Source: an uncultured Chitinophagaceae bacterium
GTDB taxonomy: Bacteria > Bacteroidota > Bacteroidia > Chitinophagales > Chitinophagaceae
Assembly: GCA_946885335.1 (NCBI GenBank)
Contig: CAMPGG010000055.1
Span: 1-14,335 of the forward strand
Direction: 5' to 3'
DNA: 14,335 nt
Shown: positions 1-7,293 of the stretch, piece after piece
How positions within the stretch are numbered: the stretch's first letter is position 1
Layout of the letters: each line of letters begins with the position of its first letter
Made by a program: the position numbers and the translations under genes
The notes under the pieces: model-generated
Database searches by the model: none
What the model saw: only the letters and a program-made list of their open reading frames with translations
Told to the model about the DNA's origin: nothing

Positions 1-686
1 GCATATACTTCCAAAGGATTTTTTGGATTGATATCCAGGTCAACTACGCCTGTATTTTCATCGATAAATAAAGTATGTTTCCATGTTTTTCCGCCATCAG
101 TTGTTTTAAAAACACCCCTGTCTTTATTGGGTGAATACAAGTGTCCGAGTGCGGCTACCCATGCAGTGTTGGGGTCTGTTGGGTGTAATTGAATTTTGCC
201 GATATGGTGTGTGCCTGGTAACCCGAGATATTGCCAGGTTTTTGCATTATCCGTGCTTTTGTAAACACCTATGCCAGAATAAGATGAACGGCTGCTGTTT
301 ACTTCGCCTGTTCCAACCCAAATGGTTCCAGTTTTCCAGTCAACGGCAATATCACCCATAGTGAGTACATGTTCATTATCAAAAACGGGTGTAAAGGACA
401 ATCCATTATTTTTTGTATACCATAATCCACCGGATGAATAGGCAACATAAAATTCTGTGGGATCATCGGGATTTGCATCAATATCACTCACCCGGCCACT
501 AAATACTGTAGGACCGATGTTGCGAAAAGAAACATCATTTAATACAGAACGGCTTTCTAATATTTTTCTTTTTTCTAATCCTTTCACTCTTTCTTCATCC
601 GGTGTGGCTTTTACCTGTGCATTTGTGATAATACTAACAGCGGATAACAAGAGGAACAAACTAAATTGGCGTAATTTTAGCATCAT
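1..686 (-). CDS. Secreted BNR-repeat / VPS10-sortilin-like beta-propeller protein (N-terminal part, truncated by window edge)
   Basis: The reverse strand is open from an ATG at 686 (a second ATG follows at 683) to the window edge, giving about 228 residues with no stop. The N-terminus MMLKLRQFSLFLLLSAVS is followed by a hydrophobic stretch ending in ITNAQ, a signal peptide with a likely cut after NA. Then come the motifs VSFRNIGPTVFSGRVSDI, YSSGGLWYTKNNG, TIWVGTGEVNSSR, GVYKSTDNAKTW and GVFKTTDGGKTW. The repeated K(S/T)TDxxKTW motif is the Asp-box/BNR signature of sialidase- and sortilin-type propellers. This opening is typical of large Bacteroidota proteins (commonly near 1000 residues) annotated as VPS10-domain, glycosyl-hydrolase BNR or photosystem-II-stability-factor-like (COG4447). 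The substrate is unknown. It is divergent from the next gene across 60 bp. The 3' end lies outside the window; nothing suggests a broken gene. Confidence 0.85.
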   Translation of the reverse strand, partial: MMLKLRQFSLFLLLSAVSIITNAQVKATPDEERVKGLEKRKILESRSVLNDVSFRNIGPTVFSGRVSDIDANPDDPTEFYVAYSSGGLWYTKNNGLSFTPVFDNEHVLTMGDIAVDWKTGTIWVGTGEVNSSRSSYSGIGVYKSTDNAKTWQYLGLPGTHHIGKIQLHPTDPNTAWVAALGHLYSPNKDRGVFKTTDGGKTWKHTLFIDENTGVVDLDINPKNPLEVY

Positions 687-731
687 AAACAGTTCAATTT
701 TTTCGTTTATTAAGGATTCAATCCAATTCAT

Positions 732-739
732 CAAACTTA
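732..739 (-). promoter_or_regulatory. Candidate Bacteroidota -7 box (TAAGTTTG) for the BNR-repeat gene
   Basis: Read on the minus strand, this is an exact match to the Bacteroidota sigma-A -7 consensus TAnnTTTG. It lies 46 bp upstream of the ATG at 686, so the transcript would have a leader of about 40 nt. No clear TTG -33 element is seen at the expected spacing. A chance match in AT-rich DNA is possible. Confidence 0.4.
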
Positions 740-746
740 CTAAACT

Positions 747-1448
747 ATGCGTTTCATTATCATTCTTTTATTGTTTGTTTCTTTTAACGTCAATGCTCAG
801 TGTAAAGAATATATCATTGGTGTAAATGGTGATACACTTAACTGCGTAGATATGAACAATAAAAAGCAGGGCAGGTGGGTGATCAAAGTAGATAACCTGC
901 GTGGAGAAAGAGGATATGAAGAAGAAGGCGTATATAAAAATAATTTGAAAGAAGGGGACTGGCGCAGGTACTCTTTGCAAGGTGATTTGATTGCCTATGA
1001 AAAATATCGATGGGGAAATAAGGATGGTAAGAATGTATACTACGATCATATGGGAAATGTGCAGCGTGAAGAAAGCTGGAGAGCGGTTAACCCGGATAAT
1101 CCTTATGATACAATAGATGTTTTTGATCCAAATGATCCAACAAGAGTTATTGAAAAAAAAGTGATCAAGCTGGAAGGATATAGTTTAAAACATGGTACCT
1201 GGAAATTTTACGATACATTTTCCGGCACCCTTGAAGAAACACAAAAGTGGTTTTTAGATAAACCCGCCAATGAGGCTGGCAATGCAGCAGCTTCTGATGA
1301 AGAACTGATGCCTATTGATCCGTTGCGTAATGCATCTGACAGCAGCAGGAAAAAAGCACTGGCTAAACCGCAGGCCATTCTTGATTATGAAAAAAAGAAT
1401 TCAGGTAAAAAGAAAATTAAAGTGAGAGATGGAAGGACGGGGCAGTGA
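747..1448 (+). CDS. Secreted MORN_2 / YwqK-like repeat protein
   Basis: This is a 233-residue protein. Residues 1-17 (MRFIIILLLFVSFNVNA) form a signal peptide with a probable cut before QC. The body has MORN-variant repeats, the type seen in proteins called YwqK-family antitoxin: KKQGRWV near 39-45, EGVYKNNLKEGDWRRYS at 60-76, WGNKDGKNVYYDHMGNV at 89-105 and EGYSLKHGTWKFYD at 143-156. These have the G-x-W/Y and E-G-x-Y pattern of PF07661. Between repeats 3 and 4 is an Asp/Pro-rich loop (residues 115-132). The tail is rich in Lys and Arg (KKNSGKKKIKVRDGRTGQ). No catalytic motif is visible. In Bacteroidota such proteins are usually exported and of unknown function; the antitoxin label is a name, not a demonstrated role. 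The ATG at 747 is chosen because the signal peptide starts there. No Shine-Dalgarno is visible. Confidence 0.8.
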   Translation: MRFIIILLLFVSFNVNAQCKEYIIGVNGDTLNCVDMNNKKQGRWVIKVDNLRGERGYEEEGVYKNNLKEGDWRRYSLQGDLIAYEKYRWGNKDGKNVYYDHMGNVQREESWRAVNPDNPYDTIDVFDPNDPTRVIEKKVIKLEGYSLKHGTWKFYDTFSGTLEETQKWFLDKPANEAGNAAASDEELMPIDPLRNASDSSRKKALAKPQAILDYEKKNSGKKKIKVRDGRTGQ

Positions 1449-1451
1449 GGG

Positions 1452-1521
1452 TTTGAAGTTTAATGTTTAATGTTTAATGTTTCGGGTTTAGAGTATAGAG
1501 CTTAAAGCTTAAAGTTTGTAA
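1452..1521. repeat. Short 7-bp-periodic array, TTTAATG/CTTAAAG type
   Basis: Directly after the stop of the MORN-like gene, the sequence keeps a 7-bp register for about ten units. TTTGAAG starts at 1452, then TTTAATG at 1459, 1466 and 1473, then TTTCGGG, TTTAGAG, TATAGAG, CTTAAAG at 1501 and 1508, and TTTGTAA. Three units are identical and the rest diverge mostly by one to three bases. It is non-coding and lies between convergent stop codons. I see no hairpin strong enough to be a classical terminator here. Confidence 0.75.
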
Positions 1522-1552
1522 AGGCAAAATAACAATAACTATTTAATGTTTA

Positions 1553-1615
1553 TCAACCAATCAACTATTCAACCTAATTCCTAATCCCTAATCCCTAATC
1601 CCAAATTCCTATTCC
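1553..1615. repeat. Second 7-bp-periodic array, CTAATCC type
   Basis: Nine units in 7-bp register run up to the end of the response-regulator gene: TCAACCA (1553), ATCAACT (1560), ATTCAAC (1567), CTAATTC (1574), CTAATCC at 1581, 1588 and 1595, CAAATTC (1602) and CTATTCC (1609). It resembles a telomere-like simple repeat but is too short and too internal to be one. The response-regulator mRNA would carry it immediately after its stop codon. Confidence 0.75.
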
Positions 1616-1620
1616 CAGCA

Positions 1621-2367
1621 TTACTTCAACCCAAGCCTCTCCATAAGACTTTCTTTTTTTGATTTTGAGACAATTAATTTTTCTCCATTGTCAAGTACAA
1701 TATAGCCTCCATCAGATTTATAAAAGTGTGTTACATGCGAAATATTTACCAGCGTTGAATGGTGAATTCTTTGAAATTGATTAACTGGTAACATTTCTTC
1801 AATATCACTTAATGTTTTTGATATAACGAGTTTTCTTTTATTGTTTAAGAATACATGGGTATATGCACCTTCTGCCCTGGCAAAAACAATACTTTCTATT
1901 TCAATAAATTCATAGCCATCGCGGCCGGCAAAAGCGATGCGTTGCTTATTTTCCGGTTTATTAATATTTTGTAATAAATTATCAATATTGGCAGCGCCGG
2001 TTTTAAGTGCAATCTTTTCAGAAACTTTTTTAACCGCTTCTTTCAAATCATTTGTATCAATGGGTTTTAATAAATAATCAATAGCACTTAACCTGAATGC
2101 TTTTGCAGCAAATTGATCAAATGCAGTTGTGAAAATGATGGAGAAATTAATTTCATCAATTATTTCCAGCATTTCAAATCCATTCATCCAGGGCATCTGT
2201 ACATCCAAAAAAACAAGATCCGGTTTTTGTTTTCGAATGGTTACCAGGCCCTGTTTGGGTGAAGTACAGGTTTCAATTATTTCAACTTCCGGACAATGCC
2301 TGGCAAGATCAAATGCAAGACTGTCGATACAATTTTGTTCATCATCTATGATCACTGATCTTATCAT
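1621..2367 (-). CDS. LytTR-family response regulator (LytR/AlgR type)
   Basis: This 248-residue, two-domain protein is the transcription factor of the two-component pair. The receiver domain (about 3-120) has the acidic pair Asp8/Asp9 (VIIDDE), phospho-acceptor Asp55 in LVFLDVQMP, the Thr in FTTAFD near 80 and conserved Lys101 in YLLKPID, so it looks fully active. The LytTR DNA-binding domain (about 140-246) shows the family pattern IEIESIVFARAEGAYTHVF, KTLSDIEEMLP, FQRIHHSTLVNIS and the C-terminal GEKLIVSKSKK. It is the second gene of an operon: its ATG overlaps the kinase stop codon as ATGA (2364-2367), so translation is probably coupled. LytTR proteins usually bind paired direct repeats upstream of targets, often for envelope or exopolysaccharide genes. 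The target is not evident. A periodic repeat follows its stop codon. Confidence 0.95.
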   Translation of the reverse strand: MIRSVIIDDEQNCIDSLAFDLARHCPEVEIIETCTSPKQGLVTIRKQKPDLVFLDVQMPWMNGFEMLEIIDEINFSIIFTTAFDQFAAKAFRLSAIDYLLKPIDTNDLKEAVKKVSEKIALKTGAANIDNLLQNINKPENKQRIAFAGRDGYEFIEIESIVFARAEGAYTHVFLNNKRKLVISKTLSDIEEMLPVNQFQRIHHSTLVNISHVTHFYKSDGGYIVLDNGEKLIVSKSKKESLMERLGLK

Positions 2368-5300
2368 AAATTATTTTCTTTAAAAATTATGATCACCCTT
2401 GTACCCGCCGGCGTCCCATCTGCATTCACCTTATCAATGATCTCTATATTATCTTCCCTGTCATTTAATATTTTATCCAATTCAAGTCTTGATTTAATTA
2501 ATCCAATGCCTTTGGATTCATGTGTAGATTCATACAAGGATTTGTATTGTTTTGACAATTCACGTCCAATGCCATTATCGTCAATGCTGCATTCCACCGA
2601 TCCGTTATTTTCTTTTACAGCTATCACAACTCTTCCTCCACTATCCTGGGGAACCAATCCATGCCAGATAGCATTTTCTATAAAAGGTTGTAGAATTAAT
2701 GCAGGAACTTTTATATCCTTCAGGTCAATATTTTCGTCAATATCAAAAAGGAAATCCACCTTATTCCCAAATCTCATTTTCTCAATTTGTGTATAAAGTT
2801 TGCAGGTTTCCAGTTCATCATACAAACTCACTTCCCGTTTATCAGAATTTTGAAAAAGCGTTCGTATCAACTTTGAAAAAGTTGTGAGGTAATTGGCTGC
2901 ATTCTCATTTTCATTTTTATTGATCAATGATTTGATGGAGTTCAGGCTGTTAAAAATAAAATGCGGATTCATCTGCGATCGAAGAGCCTTTGCTTCAAGT
3001 TCCAACAGTTCTTTTTCATGTTGTATATTTTGTTTTTCTTTTTGCCTGATTGTATTTATCCTCCACCGGATAAATAAAGCGATGCATGTTGTCAAAAACA
3101 AAAGCGTTAGTAATTTAAACCAGGTTGTTTGCCAGAAAGCAGGTTCAATTTCAATCGTATATTCCAATGGCTGCACATCCCAGTTACCACCTATTTTCTG
3201 GGCTCTTAACATGAAGGTGTACATGCCCGGTGAAAGTTTACTATAAGTAATTTTCCTGTTAAATGAATTTGTATACTGCCAGTCATTGTCAATTCCCTTT
3301 AACTGGTATGCGTATTCAATTCTTTCGGGTAAAAAAAACTCCTGTGCGGAAAATGAAAATATTAAAGAGTTGTGATTATGTTTTATGGTGCAACTTACCT
3401 GGCCACCATTTGATTGTCCATTAATATACAAAGTAGATCCATCTACCCGGATCGTATTCAGCGCAGGCTTAACACTGAAGGTATGATGTTGAAGATCTTT
3501 TAATGTAAAAAATTCAAAACTTCCATGTTGCCCAACTATAAGTTGGCCGTTATTATACAGCAATGATACATTCTCCGGATTAGACAAACCATTTTTACCA
3601 TCGAATAAATAGGAGCGTTTTTTTTCATAATCATAAACTATGATCCCATTTAGCGAACGGAAAAAAATATAAGGATATTCCGCACCGGTTATAGATGTAT
3701 AATCACCCCGGATCAAACCCTTTTCCCCATAGCGAATTGAATCTTTACAAGTCAACGTTCCAGGATCTATAATTCGAATACCAAATTTGGGTATCATAAA
3801 CCAAAGATTTCCTTCCCAATCAAGCGTTGGCGCCGCCACTCCCTGGTAACCCTGCAAATGGCCATAAAGTGATTTTAGGGGAATAGTACGTACCTGCTTC
3901 GTACCAAGATTATATTGTGCTATTCCATTATTTCTTACCAAATAAATGCAATGACGCTTTGCATCATACCATAGTGATGGAGCTTTAATTTCTAATTCTC
4001 CTTTATTATCAAAACTGGTTTCAATGGTATCCGTTTCAAAAGTTTGATGATTGATATGAAACACTTTTCCATTTCCCTGCCTGTAAAGGATATCTCCATT
4101 TTTATCAGAAACAACATCCAGGAATTCGCCTTTTGTTTTCATCCACCGAAGAGAGGGAAATTCTTTTTCTGCTTTTGCAAATATTGCAGACCCCGGGCTT
4201 AATACATAATTCTCCCAGCCTGCTGTCCACAGCCTGCCTTTACCATCTTTGGTGATCTTATGCGTTACAGCTTGTTGATAGGTAAAATAATTATTGATAA
4301 CCGGTGACGGTATCAATTTGATTTGATTAAAATTTTTATCAAATACATGAATGCTGTTGGAGTTAAATACCGCACTATAATAAAGATTGGTAACTGAATC
4401 AAAATAAATTCCCCTCAATTGAAGGGGAGAGATTATTTTTCTTTTAATGTTTAAAGAAACTTGTTTTAATCGCAGATAGCTGGGTATAGAAACATAGAGA
4501 TTGCCTTTATTTAAAATCCAAATATTACCCTGCCTGTCATTGGTAACAAACCGAACTGCATCATAAGGCTGGTCAGTGGATAAATTAATCAGTTGCAGGG
4601 TTTTTGTTTTAGGATCAAATACGCCTGGATGAGGATAATGCACACCAAGCAGGTATTTGCCATCCGGGAGTTTTCCAAATTGCCTGATGACATATCCGAA
4701 ATACCTGTCTTTCGATTTAAAAAGCGCATCGTGTAAATAGGTGTGTGCCTCACCCGTTTTTGAATTGTAATAGGCAAAACCACCTGCCCAGGAATTGCAC
4801 CAAATGGTGGAATCGTCAACTACATCCATTTTTGAAATGTCAATATGTGCTTCCTTCTCCCATGATGGGGGCTGATCAATATGTCGCCTGGGTGTAACAA
4901 TCCTAAAATTATGTGTAAGTGTTTTTGTTTTTTTATCCAATAAATAAATGCCCCGAAAGCTACCGACCCATAGTTTATTGCTATCCGTTGCATGCGCTGC
5001 AAAACTTACTACCGTATTATATCTTCTGTCTTCCCAGCTATCAGGTTTTCCCTCTACCAGGTTTAGGTGTTCAATTTTTTTGGTCTTGGGATTAAATATA
5101 AAAAAGCCATGAGCAACCGTGCCATAATAAACCATTCCGTTATTATCTATCCATATTGCAGGTACCTGGGCGTCTAATTTTTTTTGAATGTCTTTATAGA
5201 TGTAGGAGACTGTGTCAATTCTTTTTGTTTCCCTGTTAAAATACAAAACCGACCAGCTTCCAATATATAAATTGTTTGATCGATCTTCTGCCATCGATAA

Positions 5301-5564
5301 AATCCGTTGTAGCCCCATTTGATTGGCTTGTTCTGTGTTGGTATGATATACTATATCAGATCCATCAAAAGATGTTAACCCCCGGGATGTTGAAAACCAC
5401 ATTAAACCATCTTGTGAAAAATAGAGGTATTCAGAAGTAATAGCGGGCATAAAAGGATGGACGATCTGCTTGAATACTGGCAGGTTTTGCTGCTGTGCAT
5501 ACAGGCAGCAATAGCATTTTATAGTAACAACTATAACCAGGAAAGTTTTGGTGAAAAATGGCAT
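2364..5564 (-). CDS. Two-component sensor histidine kinase, Reg_prop/Y_Y_Y periplasmic sensor with LytS-type kinase
   Basis: This 1066-residue membrane sensor begins with a signal peptide (about 1-23, ending CLYA). Residues about 25-725 are propeller-type sensor repeats with the Reg_prop look (SQDGLMWFSTSRGLTSFDG, DRQGNIWILNKGNL, DWEGNLWFMIPKFGI). A Y_Y_Y domain spans about 745-808 (YAYQLKGIDNDWQYT, SPGMYTFMLRAQ). One transmembrane helix lies at about 815-833, followed by a charged coiled coil (838-862). The kinase is PF06580-type: His868 in MNPHFIFNSLNSIKSL, N-box Asn964 in QPFIENAIWHGL, G1 box DDNGIG at 995-1000 and G2 SKGIGLIKSRL near 1018. All key residues are present. It has no fused receiver or AraC domain, so it differs from the one-piece hybrid regulators of Bacteroides; its partner is the overlapping LytTR gene. 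The ligand is unknown, though an extracellular carbohydrate or envelope signal is typical of related sensors. Confidence 0.95.
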   Translation of the reverse strand: MPFFTKTFLVIVVTIKCYCCLYAQQQNLPVFKQIVHPFMPAITSEYLYFSQDGLMWFSTSRGLTSFDGSDIVYHTNTEQANQMGLQRILSMAEDRSNNLYIGSWSVLYFNRETKRIDTVSYIYKDIQKKLDAQVPAIWIDNNGMVYYGTVAHGFFIFNPKTKKIEHLNLVEGKPDSWEDRRYNTVVSFAAHATDSNKLWVGSFRGIYLLDKKTKTLTHNFRIVTPRRHIDQPPSWEKEAHIDISKMDVVDDSTIWCNSWAGGFAYYNSKTGEAHTYLHDALFKSKDRYFGYVIRQFGKLPDGKYLLGVHYPHPGVFDPKTKTLQLINLSTDQPYDAVRFVTNDRQGNIWILNKGNLYVSIPSYLRLKQVSLNIKRKIISPLQLRGIYFDSVTNLYYSAVFNSNSIHVFDKNFNQIKLIPSPVINNYFTYQQAVTHKITKDGKGRLWTAGWENYVLSPGSAIFAKAEKEFPSLRWMKTKGEFLDVVSDKNGDILYRQGNGKVFHINHQTFETDTIETSFDNKGELEIKAPSLWYDAKRHCIYLVRNNGIAQYNLGTKQVRTIPLKSLYGHLQGYQGVAAPTLDWEGNLWFMIPKFGIRIIDPGTLTCKDSIRYGEKGLIRGDYTSITGAEYPYIFFRSLNGIIVYDYEKKRSYLFDGKNGLSNPENVSLLYNNGQLIVGQHGSFEFFTLKDLQHHTFSVKPALNTIRVDGSTLYINGQSNGGQVSCTIKHNHNSLIFSFSAQEFFLPERIEYAYQLKGIDNDWQYTNSFNRKITYSKLSPGMYTFMLRAQKIGGNWDVQPLEYTIEIEPAFWQTTWFKLLTLLFLTTCIALFIRWRINTIRQKEKQNIQHEKELLELEAKALRSQMNPHFIFNSLNSIKSLINKNENENAANYLTTFSKLIRTLFQNSDKREVSLYDELETCKLYTQIEKMRFGNKVDFLFDIDENIDLKDIKVPALILQPFIENAIWHGLVPQDSGGRVVIAVKENNGSVECSIDDNGIGRELSKQYKSLYESTHESKGIGLIKSRLELDKILNDREDNIEIIDKVNADGTPAGTRVIIIFKENNL

Positions 5565-5733
5565 CTCTTAAATTTACAAACTCTTCGCTGCTTTTTTACA
5601 GGGTATTTGTCAATTTACATTCCTGCTTTGCCATTGAACGTTTTCATTCATTAATAAAATATAATTGGGTTTTCTTAAGGTTGTTAATGTCCTATGGTTG
5701 ACTTACAACTTTCTGCAACAGTACATCTGCCAA

Positions 5734-5754
5734 TTAGTAAGCGGCGATTACTAA
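5734..5754. promoter_or_regulatory. Operator-like inverted repeat between kinase and beta-helix lipoprotein genes
   Basis: TTAGTAA (5734-5740) and TTACTAA (5748-5754) are exact inverted repeats around a GC-rich 7-bp spacer, GCGGCGA. A related GATACTA follows at 5760-5766, 14 bp after GATTACTA (5746). The element sits in the 278-bp divergent region, 89 bp upstream of the lipoprotein ATG and 170 bp upstream of the kinase ATG, so it could serve either gene. No TAnnTTTG box is seen in this region for either gene. The symmetry is direct observation; operator function is inference. Confidence 0.35.
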
Positions 5755-5842
5755 GTCAGGATACTAGCCGTAATTGTTTTGATTTAATTTCTTCCTGGTA
5801 ATTTTTTTGCTTAAAAATTAATCACCATTTAAATCAATTGTT

Positions 5843-7000
5843 ATGAGAAGTCTTATTTACAAATGTTTTGCTACTCCTGCATTAAGCATGATACTGGCTT
5901 GTATCACAATGATCACATTTTATTCATGCCAAAAGCAAACAGAAATATTGCCAGCTCAAAATGACTTACCTGGTGAAGCGTCTTCTGCCAAAATGAAAAA
6001 AGCCGATCATGTTGTAAGTGTTGAAACTACCATTCAGGCTGCTGTTGATGCTGCCAGCCCGGGCGATGTAATTCATATACAACCAGGCTTGTATAAGGAA
6101 GCTGTAATTGTCAACAAGCCCAATATTAAATTGATTGGTTTAAGTTCCAGTGGGAATGCTGTAATCATTGAAAACCCTGGCAATGAAAATAATGGCATAA
6201 CGGTAAGAGCGGATGGCGATGGTTTCGAATTACACAATGTAACGATCAGGAATTTTGAAAGTAATGGCGTGGTAATGATAAGGGCCGATCATTTTGTACT
6301 GAGTCATATTACCGTTATTGATTGTGGCGAGTATGGCTTATGGCCTATACGCAGCAATCATGGAGTTATTGAACATTGCACTGCCAGTGGCCATAGTGAC
6401 TCCGGAATTTATACCGGTCAGTCAAACGATATTGTAATGCGCTTTAACAGGGTTTTCAATAATACAATTGGTCTTGAAATTGAGAATTGCGTAGATGTAA
6501 TTGCAACCAATAACCAGAGTTATGACAATGTAACCGGGATCCTGGTTGTATTGTTACCAGGACTAACGGAAAAGGTTTCATCTAATATAACGGTTAGCAA
6601 TAACCATGTTTACAAAAACAACAAAACTAATACTGCAGATCCTGCTGACGGATTCGAAGCCTTTGTTCCGACAGGGGGTGGTATTTTAGTTGTTGGAAGC
6701 GATAATACCCTGGTAGAAAAAAATACCGTTCAGCATAACCAGTTTTTAGGTATTGCTGTTGTTAGCTCCTTAACACTGGGTGCACTGGCTGGTTTGCCTC
6801 CTGAAGCTTTTGGTGATATTGAACCCAATCCTGATGGTGTACAAATAAGAAATAATACGGTGAATACAAATGGTGCGGTTCAACCAGCATTACCATTTCC
6901 TGCAGCTGACCTGTTATGGGATGGATCAGGAAACAACAATTGTTGGATCGATAATAAATACAAAAATTCATTTCCTGCCATATTACCAATTTGTAATTGA
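5843..7000 (+). CDS. Surface lipoprotein with right-handed parallel beta-helix (NosD / Beta_helix type)
   Basis: This is a 385-residue protein. A long hydrophobic N-terminus ends in a lipobox-like ITFYSC with Cys29 as the likely lipidated residue. It is followed by QKQTE, which resembles the charged lipoprotein export signal of some Bacteroidota and suggests surface exposure. From residue about 60 it reads like a pectin-lyase-fold protein: TTIQAAVDAASPGDVIHI, GLYKEAVIVNKPNIKLIG, then repeated PbH1-like coils rich in Asn and Ile (NVTIRNFESNGVVM, HCTASGHSDSGIY, NNQSYDNVTGILVV, NTVQHNQFLGIAVV). The C-terminus has a paired-Cys pattern (NNCWIDN and PICN). This fold is common in polysaccharide lyases, epimerases and binding proteins, but I see no catalytic signature, so the activity is open. 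It is divergent from the sensor kinase and may be one of its targets (inference). It ends just before a strong terminator. Confidence 0.88.
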   Translation: MRSLIYKCFATPALSMILACITMITFYSCQKQTEILPAQNDLPGEASSAKMKKADHVVSVETTIQAAVDAASPGDVIHIQPGLYKEAVIVNKPNIKLIGLSSSGNAVIIENPGNENNGITVRADGDGFELHNVTIRNFESNGVVMIRADHFVLSHITVIDCGEYGLWPIRSNHGVIEHCTASGHSDSGIYTGQSNDIVMRFNRVFNNTIGLEIENCVDVIATNNQSYDNVTGILVVLLPGLTEKVSSNITVSNNHVYKNNKTNTADPADGFEAFVPTGGGILVVGSDNTLVEKNTVQHNQFLGIAVVSSLTLGALAGLPPEAFGDIEPNPDGVQIRNNTVNTNGAVQPALPFPAADLLWDGSGNNNCWIDNKYKNSFPAILPICN

Positions 7001-7014
7001 CAAGTAAGAAACAT

Positions 7015-7066
7015 AAAAAAAAGCAGCACTGTTATCGCCTCTACAGCTAACGTGTTGCTTTTTTTT
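7015..7066. terminator. Strong rho-independent terminator, possibly bidirectional
   Basis: GCAGCAC (7023-7029) pairs with GTGTTGC (7052-7058), with one G-U wobble on the plus strand. After a one-base bulge the stem continues GTTA (7031-7034) with TAAC (7048-7051). An A-run (7015-7022) on the left and a T-run (7059-7066) on the right extend the stem and supply a U-tract in both directions. It lies 14 bp after the beta-helix lipoprotein stop. It could also stop readthrough from the convergent esterase gene, although that gene ends 228 bp away. Confidence 0.9.
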
Positions 7067-7251
7067 AACCTGATTGAGTAAAATTATTGAACTTAATATT
7101 TTTAATACAACAGTCATTAATTTAAGATTAGATCAAACCGTTTGTCTATACTAAACTTGAAGTTTCTTTTTTTTCTGAAGCTGTTATTTTAATCAATATA
7201 CTCTGACAGATAAACCTGCAGTAATTTTTAGAGGAAAAGTTGAATTTTCAT

Positions 7252-7292
7252 CGATAAACATTCCGAACATTTCAACCATTCAACATATCAAC
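7252..7292. repeat. Short 8-bp-periodic repeat (NNNTCAAC type) abutting the esterase stop codon
   Basis: Units ending in AAC follow each other at 8-9 bp: CGATAAAC (7252), ATTCCGAAC (7260), ATTTCAAC (7269), CATTCAAC (7277) and ATATCAAC (7285), ending one base before the esterase stop. In the esterase mRNA this reads as repeated GTTGAATG-like units. It resembles the ATTCAAC/ATCAACT units after the response-regulator gene (1560-1573). The rest of 7067-7251 is AT-rich, and I see no gene in it. Confidence 0.6.
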
Positions 7293-7293
7293 A

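Noticed and set aside
131..487. Short open frames on both strands inside the BNR-repeat gene
   Set aside because: They are out of frame with a clear protein bearing a signal peptide and BNR motifs.
457..825. Plus-strand open frame of 122 codons
   Set aside because: It runs antisense to the start of the BNR-repeat gene and overlaps the MORN-like gene in another frame, with no domain or start context. It is a shadow.
747..1448. Reading the MORN-like protein as a toxin-antitoxin component
   Set aside because: The YwqK antitoxin name is inherited by annotation. This protein is exported, and no toxin gene lies beside it.
1581..1601. Telomere-like CCCTAAT repeats
   Set aside because: Three units inside a bacterial chromosome, with neighbouring heptamers of other sequence, do not indicate a telomere or linear end.
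5457..5654. Plus-strand 65-codon frame over the kinase start
   Set aside because: Most of it lies antisense to the kinase signal peptide and propeller start, with no recognisable features.
5679..5704. GGTTG direct repeats (5679 and 5696) as a LytTR binding site
   Set aside because: The 17-bp spacing and limited identity do not match the usual paired 9-bp repeats about one to two helical turns apart. The similarity is too slight to list.
7153..7174. AAACT-TGA-AGTTT hairpin followed by eight T
   Set aside because: The stem is only five AT-rich pairs with a three-base loop, too weak for a terminator, and no plus-strand gene needs it since the strong terminator at 7015-7066 comes first.
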